Part shown: piece by piece, positions 35,695-45,546 of the stretch
How positions within the stretch are numbered: the first letter of the stretch is position 1
Layout of the letters: each line of letters starts with the position of its first letter
Source of the DNA: Ignavibacteriales bacterium
Lineage (GTDB): Bacteria > Bacteroidota > Ignavibacteria > Ignavibacteriales > Melioribacteraceae
DNA: 64,000 bases
Direction: 5' to 3'
NCBI GenBank assembly: GCA_021740915.1
Contig: JAIOYW010000006.1
Location: forward strand, 1 to 64,000
Translations under genes and position numbers: made by a program
The notes under the pieces: model-generated
Database searches by the model: none
What the model was told of the DNA's origin: nothing
What the model saw: only the letters and a program-made list of their open reading frames with translations

Positions 35695-36882
35695 TTGAAG
35701 AAGATAATATTAAAAAAAGGCAAAGAACGTTCATTGCTCAGAAAACACCCATGGATTTTCAGTGGGGCAATAGAAAAATCGGAAAATGATATCGCTGTTG
35801 GCGAAACGGTTGAAGTTTTGAGTTCAAGCGGTGTTTTTCTGGCTCGTGCAGCTTTCAGCCCGCATTCTCAGATCAGGGCCAGAATTTGGACTTTCGATCC
35901 GGAGGAGAAAATTGACAGTGATTTTTTTGATAAGAAGATTACCCAGGCTTTAAGATACAGAGAATCCCTTCCAAATCTTGTAGGCGAAAGATCGTTAAGG
36001 ATTGTGAATTCGGAATCCGATGGATTACCAGGTTTGATTGTTGACCGGTATGAAAATATCCTTGTTGTGCAGTTTCTCAGTGCCGGGACAGAACAAAACA
36101 GAAAATTGATTCTCGAATCGCTTAAAAAGATAGAAAATATTTCAGTTATTTATGAACGCTCTGACACCGATGCAAGAAAGAAAGAAGGTCTTACACTTTC
36201 AGCGGGAATTATTCAGGGTGAACTACCTGACAGGCAGATTAAGATAATTGAATCTGGTATCAATTATAATATTGATATTGAGACCGGACATAAAACGGGA
36301 TTCTATCTCGATCAGAAACTTAACAGAAGAATACTTAAAAAATATGCAGCGGGGAAAAGAATTCTTAATTGTTTTTCATACACCGGCGGTTTTTCACTTG
36401 CAGCAATTGCAGGAGGAGCAAAGGAAATTACCAATATCGATTCTTCGCGGGAGGCACTCGAAACTCTAAATCTAAACATGAACCTGAATAACATGGACAT
36501 AGGCAGATCAAAGAATATTTGCGGGGATGTATTCCGTGAGCTGAGGTATTTTCGGAATTCCGGAGATAAATTTGATCTTATCGTGCTTGATCCCCCAAAA
36601 TTTGCGGATTCTCAGGCGAAGATGGAAAAAGCGGCAAAAGGGTATAAGGATATTAATTATCAGGCTTTCAGGATACTCGAAGAAGGCGGCGTACTTTTTA
36701 CATTTTCGTGTTCGGGCCTGATGCAGCCTGAACTGTTCCGTAAAATTGTTGCGGATGCAGCTCTGGATGCAGGAAGAAAGATAAGATTTGCCGAGCAATT
36801 ATTTCAGTCACCCGATCATCCGTTCGGCGGTGAATTTCCGGAAGGGCTTTACCTGAAAGGGGTAATCGTCATTGCTGAATAA
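35695..36882 (+). CDS. Class I SAM-dependent rRNA methyltransferase (RlmI-like)
   Basis: A 395-residue protein with a TTG start. An N-terminal PUA domain (LKKGKERSLLRKHPWIFSGAI) is followed by a linker domain and a Rossmann methyltransferase core: ETGHKTGFYLDQKLNR, motif I NCFSYTGGFSLAAIAGGA, and the catalytic-region LIVLDPPKFA. This is the arrangement of RlmI, which makes m5C1962 in 23S rRNA. The C-terminus has SPDHPFGGEFPEGLYLKG, typical of the family. It stands alone, with a terminator for the opposite gene downstream. Confidence 0.92.
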   Translation: MKKIILKKGKERSLLRKHPWIFSGAIEKSENDIAVGETVEVLSSSGVFLARAAFSPHSQIRARIWTFDPEEKIDSDFFDKKITQALRYRESLPNLVGERSLRIVNSESDGLPGLIVDRYENILVVQFLSAGTEQNRKLILESLKKIENISVIYERSDTDARKKEGLTLSAGIIQGELPDRQIKIIESGINYNIDIETGHKTGFYLDQKLNRRILKKYAAGKRILNCFSYTGGFSLAAIAGGAKEITNIDSSREALETLNLNMNLNNMDIGRSKNICGDVFRELRYFRNSGDKFDLIVLDPPKFADSQAKMEKAAKGYKDINYQAFRILEEGGVLFTFSCSGLMQPELFRKIVADAALDAGRKIRFAEQLFQSPDHPFGGEFPEGLYLKGVIVIAE

Positions 36883-37000
36883 TTTGAAGGCGAAGTTGTC
36901 ACATAAGTACAAATGGTTCTAGATTGTCTAATGTGCCGGGCTTTTCACAATGTAAGATGTTTTAAGATTAAAGAAAATCATCTGATTTTTCAAAAATAAA

Positions 37001-37022
37001 AAGCCGCCCTTTTGAGGCGGCT
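37001..37022 (-). terminator. Terminator after serA
   Basis: Reading on the minus strand, AGCCGCC (37022-37016), a 7-base loop and GGCGGCT (37008-37002) are followed by TTTTTATTTTTG. It is 24 bases past the serA stop. Facing the opposite convergent gene, it could work as a bidirectional element. Confidence 0.88.
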
Positions 37023-37045
37023 AAACTCAATAAAGATAAAACTGC

Positions 37046-38236
37046 TTACATTGCAACATGAGAAACAGTCAGTACATTTGGATTAACTCTTATCGCTTCG
37101 ATCATTTCACCGGTTGCAGGTTTTCTTAATTTCATCGTACAGGTTGCAACAATACCCCCATCAAAAATCAGGTTTTCGACTTCTTCAATGTTAATATCAG
37201 CATCACGTAATACATCCAGCACAGAAGCAAGCACACCAGGTTTGTCATAGTGTTTTACGACAAGCTGATACATTTGTTCGGTGATTTTTGCTTTATTAAC
37301 CCAGTGAGCAATAACTCCGCTTTCAATGTATTTGGATATAATATTAACTGTTTCTTCAGCCACAGCATTCTGTGCCTGTTCAGTCGAAGCGCCTATGTGA
37401 TGAGTAACATAAACATTTTCAAGTTCCATCAGCGGTGAAGAAACAGAACCTGTTTTGCCTTCCGGCTCATCCTTGAATACATCAAATGCAACACGCAGAT
37501 TTTTTTCTTTAACAGCTTTAATCAATGCTTCTTCATCAACAACCTCTGCGCGCGAAGTGTTTATAAGATAAGCTCCCGGCTTCATATAACTGAACATTTT
37601 ATCATCAAAAAGTCCACGGGTTTGCGGAGTCAGCGGCAGATGGATAGATACGATATCTGCGATCGGAAGGATTTTATCCATTTCATCGAAATCCTTAATG
37701 GCAACTCCCTCAATTCGTGAAATATCTTTGCCATAAACACTCATTCCAAAAGCAAGCGCTCTTTTTGCAACTTCTTTCCCGATATTACCGACACCAACTA
37801 TTGCAAGGGTCTTACCGAGCAAACCCTCAGCCTTTGAATATTCACCTTTGTTCCAGATTCCTTTTTTGAAATCGGCAACGTTATGCGGAATTCTTCTATC
37901 GAGAGAAATCATAAGCCCTATGGCAAGTTCTGCAACAGCCACAGCATTTTTACCGGGGCAGTTTGCCACATAAACGCCTTTTTTATTTGCTGCAGCTACA
38001 TTGATATTATTTACACCGGCGCCGGCTCTGACAATAAGATTAAGGTTACTTGCATTCTCGATTGCAGCAGCATTCACTTTTGTTGAACGTACTACAAGTA
38101 TGTCCACCTCTTTGGCTGCTTCAATCAGATCATCTTCACCAAGTTTCGGTTCGTAAATTACTTCGATATCATTTTTCCTGAGAATATTTGTATAATATTC
38201 CGGAAACTTATCTGCAATTAACACTTTCATTTTCAT
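37046..38236 (-). CDS. serA: D-3-phosphoglycerate dehydrogenase with C-terminal ACT domain
   Basis: A 396-residue enzyme for the first step of serine synthesis. The catalytic residues are visible: Arg in VRAGAGVNNI, Glu in FDVFKDEP and His in THHIGAS. The NAD-binding motif is VGVGNIGKEVAKRAL. Residues about 318-396 form an ACT domain (YDKPGVLASVLDVLRDADINI) for serine or other effector feedback; the length is that of the short type without the ASB domain. ATG 38236 is preceded by GGAG at a normal distance. No other serine gene is nearby. Confidence 0.93.
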   Translation of the reverse strand: MKMKVLIADKFPEYYTNILRKNDIEVIYEPKLGEDDLIEAAKEVDILVVRSTKVNAAAIENASNLNLIVRAGAGVNNINVAAANKKGVYVANCPGKNAVAVAELAIGLMISLDRRIPHNVADFKKGIWNKGEYSKAEGLLGKTLAIVGVGNIGKEVAKRALAFGMSVYGKDISRIEGVAIKDFDEMDKILPIADIVSIHLPLTPQTRGLFDDKMFSYMKPGAYLINTSRAEVVDEEALIKAVKEKNLRVAFDVFKDEPEGKTGSVSSPLMELENVYVTHHIGASTEQAQNAVAEETVNIISKYIESGVIAHWVNKAKITEQMYQLVVKHYDKPGVLASVLDVLRDADINIEEVENLIFDGGIVATCTMKLRKPATGEMIEAIRVNPNVLTVSHVAM

Positions 38237-38415
38237 AGTTGCTCCTTTTTCATTCTTAATTTTAATGACTGAATTCTAAAAAGTCAATCATGTTCCCAAT
38301 TTTTTATTGTGATAAATTGCTAAATAAACACAACAATCTGCCAATTCGAGCAAAGTAAAATAATTCTGAAATTAAATTCCGGCATATCCGTGAATCGGAA
38401 GCATATTCTCCGGAA

Positions 38416-40083
38416 TTAATTCCTTTTTAGCATTGGTATCTTTACACCAAACTTCTTAGCATTGGAAATTGCACGTTCATAACCTGCGTCAGCATGACGC
38501 ACTATTCCCATACCCGGGTCATAAGTCAGAACCCTTTGTAATCTTTCAGCAGCCTCCGGAGTTCCGTCGGCGACTACAACCATGCCAGCGTGAATAGATT
38601 TCCCTATGCCAACACCGCCGCCATGATGCATCGAGACCCATGAGGCTCCTCCGATAGCATTAAGCATTGCATTCAGAATCGGCCAGTCAGCGATAGCATC
38701 GCTACCATCAATCATGCCCTCTGTTTCCCGGTTAGGAGAGGCGACAGATCCGCAGTCGAGGTGATCGCGTCCGATAACGATCGGGGCTTTAACCTTTCCT
38801 TTTGCAACAAGATCGTTAAAAATACGTCCCATCTTGGCACGCTCGCCATAACCAAGCCAGCAAATCCTTGAAGGGAGACCCTGGAAATGTACTTTCTCGC
38901 CTGCAAGTTTAATCCATCTTGCAAGAGATTCATTTTCCGGAAAAGCTTCGAGCACTGCCCTGTCTGTGGTGTAAATATCCTCAGAATCGCCGGATAATGC
39001 AGCCCATCGGAATGGTCCCTTTCCATCGCAGAAAAGCGGCCGGATGTATTCAGGTACGAAACCGGGGATATCGAATGCGTTCTCAACCCCATTTGCCTTA
39101 GCCTCGCCACGGATATTATTCCCGTAATCAAAGGTTATTGCACCGCGTTTTTTCATTTCGAGCATCGCATTCACATGAACGGCGATCGTTTCTCCCGATT
39201 TCCGGATATATTCCGCCGGGGCATTTTCTCTCAGTATCAGAGCTTGCTCATAGGTCATTCCCATTGGCACATAACCATTGAGTGTGTCGTGTGCAGAAGT
39301 TTGATCTGTAAGTACATCGGGGATGATATTTCTCTTTAGAAGTTCAGGTAAAACTTCGCCACAATTTCCAAGTAGTCCAACCGATAAAGCTCTTTTGCTT
39401 TCTTTCGCATCAAGTACTAATTTTATGGCTTCATCCAAATTCTCAGCGATCACATCAAGGTAGCCTGTGAGCACACGCTTCTCCATACGCGATCTTTGGA
39501 CTTCTATTCCAAGATAAGCAGCCCCATTCATAGTTGCTGCAAGCGGCTGTGCTCCGCTCATACCGCCGATACCACCAGATATAACAAGTTTACCAGCGAG
39601 TGACCCACCGAAATGTTGCCTTGAGCATTCAGCGAATGTTTCATAGGTGCCTTGAAGTATGCCCTGTGTCCCAATGTATATCCACGATCCGGCTGTCATT
39701 TGACCGTACATTGTGAGTCCTAAATTCTCCAGACGCCTGAATTCATCCCATGTTGCCCAGTCCGGAACAAGGTTTGAATTAGCAATTATAACCCTGGGAG
39801 CATTCAGATGCGTTTTAAAAATTCCAACAGGTTTACCGCTCTGGACTAAAAGTGTCTCATCGTTTTCGAGTGTTTTCAGTGAGGCAACAATAGCGTCGAA
39901 AGCTTCCCAGTTTCTTGCAGCCTTTCCTGAGCCGCCATAAACAATAAGATCTTCCGGTCGTTCGGCAACATCCGGATCAAGATTGTTCAATAACATTCTC
40001 AACGCAGCTTCCTGTATCCAGCCTTTAGTAACTAAGCCGGTACCATGATGTGCTTTGATAATTCTTTTTTCCATTTTATTCAT
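38416..40083 (-). CDS. hutU: Urocanate hydratase
   Basis: A 555-residue enzyme of histidine breakdown that turns urocanate into imidazolone propionate, with NAD as electrophile. Conserved blocks are [53 protein letters not shown] and [26 protein letters not shown], shown here only in part. ATG 40083 overlaps the upstream stop as ATGAATAA, so I prefer it; an ATG at 40074 is possible. It is last in the add, 111-residue, hutU group. Histidase and imidazolonepropionase are not in the window. Confidence 0.95.
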   Translation of the reverse strand: MNKMEKRIIKAHHGTGLVTKGWIQEAALRMLLNNLDPDVAERPEDLIVYGGSGKAARNWEAFDAIVASLKTLENDETLLVQSGKPVGIFKTHLNAPRVIIANSNLVPDWATWDEFRRLENLGLTMYGQMTAGSWIYIGTQGILQGTYETFAECSRQHFGGSLAGKLVISGGIGGMSGAQPLAATMNGAAYLGIEVQRSRMEKRVLTGYLDVIAENLDEAIKLVLDAKESKRALSVGLLGNCGEVLPELLKRNIIPDVLTDQTSAHDTLNGYVPMGMTYEQALILRENAPAEYIRKSGETIAVHVNAMLEMKKRGAITFDYGNNIRGEAKANGVENAFDIPGFVPEYIRPLFCDGKGPFRWAALSGDSEDIYTTDRAVLEAFPENESLARWIKLAGEKVHFQGLPSRICWLGYGERAKMGRIFNDLVAKGKVKAPIVIGRDHLDCGSVASPNRETEGMIDGSDAIADWPILNAMLNAIGGASWVSMHHGGGVGIGKSIHAGMVVVADGTPEAAERLQRVLTYDPGMGIVRHADAGYERAISNAKKFGVKIPMLKRN

Positions 40084-40411
40084 CAAAATGATTAGACAAT
40101 AAACTTTCGTATTGAGTGAGTAATGATCTATAAAGCCATTTTTTGAAAAACCAGCTTGTTTTTATCTGCTTTTGCAGATAATCCCTGTTTTGTTTAATCT
40201 GATGTACTAAACGAATTTTTTCATCCTTTGTGAATTTAACAGTCTCGGTACTGGAATTCAGTTTTTCAATTATTGAGTTAAATGCTCTGATATCAGGCTG
40301 AAATTTCTCATTTCCTGACATCTGGTTAATGGCTTGTTTACAAAAATTAACAATGACCTTCTTTTCGTTTTTATTAAAGTCGAAATTATAGTTTTTAAAT
40401 AGTGGTTTCAT
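40076..40411 (-). CDS. Hypothetical protein between add and hutU
   Basis: A 111-residue, strongly charged protein that I do not recognise. It is Lys- and Asn-rich, predicted all-alpha, with an internal helix ([20 protein letters not shown]) and Trp/Phe-rich end ([20 protein letters not shown]). No signal peptide or membrane helix is seen. It starts two bases after the add stop and overlaps hutU by eight bases, so it is translated in step with both enzymes and may be a helper of this purine/histidine catabolic group. Confidence 0.75.
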   Translation of the reverse strand: MKPLFKNYNFDFNKNEKKVIVNFCKQAINQMSGNEKFQPDIRAFNSIIEKLNSSTETVKFTKDEKIRLVHQIKQNRDYLQKQIKTSWFFKKWLYRSLLTQYESLLSNHFDE

Positions 40412-40413
40412 AT

Positions 40414-41505
40414 TTAGAATGTTTTAAGTGACAATAAATTTTCGCGCATTTTCTGGTATCCAGGCTTTATCACATTGTAGATGTAGTGCAGCCTCTCTTT
40501 GTGTGGAAGAAAAGCAGATTTCATTGCATTGACGTTGAGTTTTTCGATATCATCGAAATTAAGCCCGAATAATTCTGTTGCAGTCAGGTATTCTTTAGTT
40601 AGTGTAGTATCACTCATTAACCTGTCATCTGTATTAAGAAAGACCCTGAATCCGGCTTTATAGAATTTTTTGAAAGGATGGTTCTCAATTTTATCAACTG
40701 CACCGGTATGGACATTGCTTAAAAGGCAGATTTCGAGCGGGATTCTCTTATCGAGGACGAATGCGGCAAGGTCGCCCATGCCGGTCAGATTTCCTTCACT
40801 ATCGAAAGACATATCCTCTATAAGTCTGGTGGCATGTCCTATTCTGTGCGAACCACAAATCTGAATTGCCTGCCAGATTGATTCCTTGCCGAAAGCCTCT
40901 CCTGCATGAATAGTAATATTAAAATTTTCTCTTTTTATGAATTGAAAAGCTTCCAGATGTTTCTTGGGCGGGTAGCCGCCTTCTTCGCCTGCCAGGTCGA
41001 ATCCCACAACTCCCTGATGCCGGTAGTTAACAGCAAGTTCAGCAAATTCAAGTGTGTTTTTCATGTTTCTCATACCGCAGAGGATGAGTCCATATCCAAC
41101 CCCATACTTATCTTTTCCTCTTTGCAATCCAGTAAGAACAGCATTTATAATATCATCATAATATAGTCCTTTGGAAGTGTGAAATACTGGTGCAAAGCGG
41201 GTTTCAACATAACAAATTCCATCATTGTGCATATCCTCAATCATCTCAAATGCAATACGATCAAGAGCATCTTTCGTCTGCATAACAGAAGTTGTATGCT
41301 CGAAGCCGCTGAGATATTCAACCAGATTACCTTTATTTGCACCCCGAAAAAACCACTCTGCCAGTTCCCCGGGATCTTGTGTCGGCAGTTTTTTATACTT
41401 CATCTCTTTTGCGATTTCGATAACTGTGGATGCCCTGAGACCGCCATCGAGATGATCGTGCAGCATTACTTTTGGAACGTTCCGGATTACTTCTTCTGTC
41501 TTCAC
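40414..41505 (-). CDS. add: Adenosine deaminase
   Basis: A 363-residue zinc enzyme that converts adenosine to inosine. I chose GTG 41505 because AGGAG lies about five bases upstream; the frame continues to 41541 but without support. Zinc and catalytic motifs are intact: His16/His18 in MLHDHLDGGLR, HAGE, RIGHATR, and the LNTDDRLMS block. CLLSNVHTGAV fits the classical adenosine deaminase branch rather than guanine- or futalosine-type relatives. It heads the add, unknown, hutU operon. Confidence 0.93.
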   Translation of the reverse strand: MKTEEVIRNVPKVMLHDHLDGGLRASTVIEIAKEMKYKKLPTQDPGELAEWFFRGANKGNLVEYLSGFEHTTSVMQTKDALDRIAFEMIEDMHNDGICYVETRFAPVFHTSKGLYYDDIINAVLTGLQRGKDKYGVGYGLILCGMRNMKNTLEFAELAVNYRHQGVVGFDLAGEEGGYPPKKHLEAFQFIKRENFNITIHAGEAFGKESIWQAIQICGSHRIGHATRLIEDMSFDSEGNLTGMGDLAAFVLDKRIPLEICLLSNVHTGAVDKIENHPFKKFYKAGFRVFLNTDDRLMSDTTLTKEYLTATELFGLNFDDIEKLNVNAMKSAFLPHKERLHYIYNVIKPGYQKMRENLLSLKTF

Positions 41506-42056
41506 AATTTTCTCCTGTCTGATATTGTATGAATATCTCAAAAATTATTCCGGCAACTGAAATATTTTCGATATTCAAATATCCGAAAAATGGAACACTT
41601 TTTTCGCATTTGTTCGCTATGTTTCTCAATTTTGCAGAGTGCACTACGAGACTATTTACTTTGAATGCTATTGCCTGATTCTTTCAAAATCCTTTCGAAA
41701 GAATCTGTCTTAAAAATACATTTCAGCAGTAAATTTGCCAGAGGATGCCTTTAATTCCATAACTTTCAGAGGACATCCCCCCGATAATCATTACTGAAAA
41801 TGAAGTGATAACCTTATCGTAAAATTTTCCGAAATGTACGATTTATTAATCAAATTGCATTTATTTCTTGAATAGTGATTATTTTGCATTTTGCAAAATA
41901 TAATCGCAAAATTTTTTAGTTATTAAACAAGCATGATCTGACTGATCATATAATAGAAGTAAGGCGATATGAATTTTATCAGCAATACTATTTTTAGCAG
42001 AACAGAAAATAATCCCTATAATAAATCAAAAGTCACTAATTAATATTTCAGGAAAA
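41506..42056. other. 551-base divergent intergenic region
   Basis: No convincing reading frame or RNA gene. It lies between divergent genes (add on minus, an ATP-grasp-like gene on plus), so it must hold the promoters of both; none has a clear TAnnTTTG match. It is AT-rich, with a short palindrome ATTTTGCAAAAT at 41888-41899 that could be an operator. Confidence 0.5.
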
Positions 42057-43280
42057 ATGACTGAGTCATTTAAGGAAATTTATTCGCATTATAATCGTAT
42101 CATCGCACATCACGAAGCATCAAGGTATCCTTTTTACTATTTAAAACCATTCATTATTGATAACCGAATGATGAATGTTTTTCAGAAGCTGAAAAATTTA
42201 TTCTTGAAAGCGATTAACCGATATATTGATAATTACCAGGATTACAATCATATTATTGATTTTCCAGATCGCGTGCATAAAATACTTGAAATGGATAGGC
42301 AGTTCGGGCAAAAAATAGGGGCATTTCGACCTGATTTTATTATTGATCATAACGGACAAATAAAATTTGTTGAGATAAATGCACGGTATTTTGATGGCTT
42401 TTTACTGAGCGGAATAACAGAAAAAATTATGGAAAAAAAATGCGGATGTTATTCATATATCGATGGAAAGAAACCTGTGGATTTGTTGATCGAATACATT
42501 TTTACGTATTTCGCTGATTATAACAAAATTGTTTTTATCAAAGGTTCTGTTAATGACGGCGACAACCGTTATTATCTACCACTTTTCGAAAAGCTCGGAA
42601 TCGAAGTGATACGGGTGAGGCCCGATGAGATTGCAGCGAACTCAAAATTATTCAGAGATGCTGCTGTTATAAGCCATATGAATCAAAGGGAAATAAATAA
42701 ACTGGGAATGGCCGAGATAGAAATACTTTCATCGGCTAAAATGTTAAATAATTTGACCACAATTTTTTTAGTCCATGATAAAAGATTTCTGGCTGTTTTA
42801 AGTGACAAGAATTTTCAAAAAACTGTTTTTGATTCAGATGAGATAGATTTCATATCACCTTATATCATTCCTACATTCACCCGAAGAGGGGATCATAGAA
42901 CATGGGAGATGGCTCGCAAAAGCCGTAAGGACTGGATTCTCAAGCCATTTGATCTGGATAGAAGTGATGGAATAGTTCCAGGGAATCTCGTGGATGATAA
43001 AACCTGGGAATTTACATTCGAATCTCGAAAGATTGAACGTATGGTATTACAACCAATAATTCACCAAAAAACTTTTTCGGGAAAAACAAGTATCGATGGT
43101 AAGATTCACACTGATTACCTTACAGGAGGGCTCATGTTTTTTGATGAGCAGTTTTTTGGACCGGGTGAATTTCGGGCAAGCTCTCAGCCTGTTGTTAACT
43201 GGATTAAAGATGACCGCAAGATTTTCCCCTGGATAACAGACGATTACGCTGGATTTAAGGGGGATTATTTCTCTATATGA
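42057..43280 (+). CDS. Circularly permuted ATP-grasp-like protein
   Basis: A 407-residue cytoplasmic protein with no signal peptide. Residues 88-113 contain PDFIIDHNGQIKFVEINAR, with Glu106 and Asn108 forming the metal/ATP-type E-x-N motif; residues 290-306 have SRKDWILKPFDLDRSDGI, with Lys296 as probable ATP-binding lysine. The E-x-N motif comes before the lysine, the order seen in glutathionylspermidine-synthase-type circularly permuted ATP-grasp folds. The protein likely joins a carboxylate and an amine using ATP. No neighbour explains the substrate. The start has GGAAAA ahead. Confidence 0.65.
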   Translation: MTESFKEIYSHYNRIIAHHEASRYPFYYLKPFIIDNRMMNVFQKLKNLFLKAINRYIDNYQDYNHIIDFPDRVHKILEMDRQFGQKIGAFRPDFIIDHNGQIKFVEINARYFDGFLLSGITEKIMEKKCGCYSYIDGKKPVDLLIEYIFTYFADYNKIVFIKGSVNDGDNRYYLPLFEKLGIEVIRVRPDEIAANSKLFRDAAVISHMNQREINKLGMAEIEILSSAKMLNNLTTIFLVHDKRFLAVLSDKNFQKTVFDSDEIDFISPYIIPTFTRRGDHRTWEMARKSRKDWILKPFDLDRSDGIVPGNLVDDKTWEFTFESRKIERMVLQPIIHQKTFSGKTSIDGKIHTDYLTGGLMFFDEQFFGPGEFRASSQPVVNWIKDDRKIFPWITDDYAGFKGDYFSI

Positions 43281-43676
43281 CGAACGGAGCTGTGCAAAAC
43301 ATATTTTCTAAGAAAAATTATTGGATGTCGGATTACTTTTTAATGGAAACCTCAGCGGGTCATTTTTTTTGTTTTGCAATTCAAAAAAGATATTCGACCT
43401 GGAAATAAAATCCATCTCAACAAATTTCGATAATTCTGCTATCAGATATGATTTTGCCTTCCAGTTTTTAGATTAATTTTAAATCGGTCAGAGCTCCGTT
43501 TAATAGACTCATTTTTTTTTACCTGACTGAGCTAAAAGGTTATGATTTTGGTAGTTTTATTGCACTAATATCTTATTGGTTTTAGTATTCTTTTCCCTTC
43601 TTTTTATTATCTTTAACATCTGAAATGAATTCTGTTTGCATTAAAATTTATTACATATAATTCAACGGGAGTTGCC
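43281..43676. other. 396-base intergenic region without a gene
   Basis: AT-rich, with several T-runs and no frame longer than chance. It carries the promoter of the TPR lipoprotein gene downstream, which I could not place exactly. A 9-base inverted pair (AACGGAGCT and AGCTCCGTT) 200 bases apart is probably coincidental. Confidence 0.5.
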
Positions 43677-44837
43677 ATGAAACGAATATTATTATCCCTG
43701 GTGATGATAACAATGGCTCTGGGGATAACAGCGTTCCAGTGTTCATCGACAGAATTAACAAGCGCCAGGCTTTATATTCAACAAAAGAATAATCCTAAAG
43801 CAAAAGAAGCTCTTCTAAGAGAAGTCGAAAAAAATCCGAAAAGCGATGAAGGTTATTATCTGCTTGGTTACATTTATGGTGAAGAAAGCGATTATACAAA
43901 GATGGTCGAAAGTTTTGACAAATCGCTTGAAATCAGCAAAAAATTTGAAACCAAGATCAAAGAAAGCCGCAAATTTCACTGGGCGGATAATTTCAACAAA
44001 GGTGTCTCGTATTTTAACCGGGCTCAGGCAGTCGGCACTGAAGACAGCATTAAAATGTATTTTGATCGTTCAATCGAAACTTTCCATAATGCAATTCTAT
44101 GTGAACCAGATTCCGCTGATACTTACAAAAACCTGACTTTTGCGTTTCTTAATGCAAATAGATCAGATGAAGCAGAAGAGCCTTTGAAAAAACTTATAAA
44201 GATGAAAGGAACTGCAGATTCGTATGTAATGCTTGCCCAGCTATATACTGATAAAGGCATAAAGTCGATGGAATCCTTTAAAACCGGAAAAGATAAAGCT
44301 GACAGTCTTGAATCAATAGCTTTTTATGATAAGACAATCACACTTCTCGGAGAAGCACGTAAAAAATATCCGGACAATGGAGATTTACTGCTCCTTCTAT
44401 CGAATGCCTATGTATCTGCAAACAAATTAGATGTTGCAAAGGATGCATTCAAAGCTGGTGTTGAAAAAGATCCAGGCAATAAATATTACCGATATAATTA
44501 TGGCGTTTTGCTTCTTGGCGCCAATGATTTTGAAGATGCATCCGAGCAGTTTAAAGCTGCTGTTGGTCTCGATAGCGAGTACCAGAATGCTGTTTACAAT
44601 CTGGCTGTCACATATGTTAAATGGGGTTCAACTATCCGCGAAAAGGCAGAAGCTGAAGGGAAAGAGGACGAATCCTATAAAGAGAAATTTAAATTAGCCC
44701 TTCCTCATCTCGAAAAATATGTCGAGTTAAAATCTGATGAACCGGCTGTTTGGGAATTATTGGGAAGGGTTTATGCAAACCTTGGTGAATCCGAAAAATC
44801 AACTAAAGCTTTTGAAAAAGCAGATTCATTAAGATAA
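43677..44837 (+). CDS. TPR-repeat lipoprotein
   Basis: A 386-residue exported protein. The signal MKRILLSLVMITMALGITAFQC fits a lipoprotein, with Cys22 next to an unusual Gln at -1. Four or more tetratricopeptide repeats follow (NPKAKEALLREVEKNPKS, EGYYLLGYIYGEESDYTK, DPGNKYYRYNYGVLLLGAND, AVWELLGRVYANLGESEK), so it is a helical scaffold in the envelope. GGGAG precedes the ATG. Function and partners are not indicated by neighbours; it ends with a terminator. Confidence 0.88.
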   Translation: MKRILLSLVMITMALGITAFQCSSTELTSARLYIQQKNNPKAKEALLREVEKNPKSDEGYYLLGYIYGEESDYTKMVESFDKSLEISKKFETKIKESRKFHWADNFNKGVSYFNRAQAVGTEDSIKMYFDRSIETFHNAILCEPDSADTYKNLTFAFLNANRSDEAEEPLKKLIKMKGTADSYVMLAQLYTDKGIKSMESFKTGKDKADSLESIAFYDKTITLLGEARKKYPDNGDLLLLLSNAYVSANKLDVAKDAFKAGVEKDPGNKYYRYNYGVLLLGANDFEDASEQFKAAVGLDSEYQNAVYNLAVTYVKWGSTIREKAEAEGKEDESYKEKFKLALPHLEKYVELKSDEPAVWELLGRVYANLGESEKSTKAFEKADSLR

Positions 44838-44858
44838 CCTATTTTCAGATTTGGATAT

Positions 44859-44898
44859 AACCCACAATTTATTCCATATAAGTTGTGGGTTCTTTTTT
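44859..44898 (+). terminator. Terminator after TPR lipoprotein
   Basis: AACCCACAA (44859-44867), 15-base loop, TTGTGGGTT (44883-44891), then C and six T. It lies between the lipoprotein stop and the next ATG. Confidence 0.85.
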
Positions 44899-44913
44899 AA
44901 TAATGAGGATAAA

Positions 44914-45234
44914 ATGAACAAAGAAAATCAATCTCAACAGATCAATATAGAATTAGGCGAAAAAGAAGCAGAGGGTATTTATTCGAATCTTGCTATTATT
45001 ACTCATTCTCCTGCGGAGTTTGTTATTGATTTCACAAGAGTTTTACCCGGTGTGAATAAAGCAAAAGTTTTTGCGAGAGTAATTACGACTCCTCAGCACG
45101 CAAAGATGCTCTTAAAAGCGCTCACAGAAAATGTCGAAAAATATGAGGCGAGGTTCGGCGAAATAAAACTTGAAGGACACCCGCAGCAGCCATTCGGTTT
45201 TGTGAGCAATAGCAAGACTGAAAAAATAAACTGA
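44914..45234 (+). CDS. DUF3467 family protein
   Basis: A 106-residue protein with ATG 44914 and GAGGAT upstream. Core blocks QINIELGEKEAEGIYSNLA, HSPAEFVIDFTRVLPG and HAKMLLKALTENVEKYE are those of DUF3467, a small conserved family of unknown role in Bacteroidota and other phyla. No membrane helix. It stands between two terminators, so it is monocistronic. A signature of Gly-Glu-x-Glu near the N-terminus and a Lys-rich end are all that can be added. Confidence 0.85.
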   Translation: MNKENQSQQINIELGEKEAEGIYSNLAIITHSPAEFVIDFTRVLPGVNKAKVFARVITTPQHAKMLLKALTENVEKYEARFGEIKLEGHPQQPFGFVSNSKTEKIN

Positions 45235-45268
45235 AACTTTAAATTAAAGTTATGATTTTTTGATTGAA

Positions 45269-45294
45269 TCGGCAGGGAGACACCTGCCGGTTTT
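45269..45294 (+). terminator. Terminator after DUF3467 gene
   Basis: CGGCAGG (45270-45276), loop GAGACA, CCTGCCG (45283-45289), then G and TTTTG. It begins 35 bases after the stop. Confidence 0.75.
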
Positions 45295-45546
45295 GTTTCA
45301 GTAATGAAATTTCTGAAATCTGCCAATTGTGAAGATCGTTTATCTAACTGATTGAGATCAAAATTACATTGATAATATTAGGATTTTAAGTTCAGGATGA
45401 CATTTGTAATTATATTTTATCATCTGACGCCTACCCCGGTAAAAGAAAATTTGTAAAATTTCCAATTCTTCGTACCTGCCCCTTATTACTCCTATTATGT
45501 CGTGTGATTTTATTAATTTTGGGTGTTAAAACTTATTACGGATTTT

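Noticed and set aside
41888-41899. ATTTTGCAAAAT palindrome between add and the ATP-grasp gene
   Set aside because: Twelve bases of AT-rich symmetry is common; not called as an operator.
43283-43500. Nine-base inverted pair AACGGAGCT/AGCTCCGTT 200 bases apart
   Set aside because: A spacing of 200 bases and no other symmetry; expected by chance in this much sequence.
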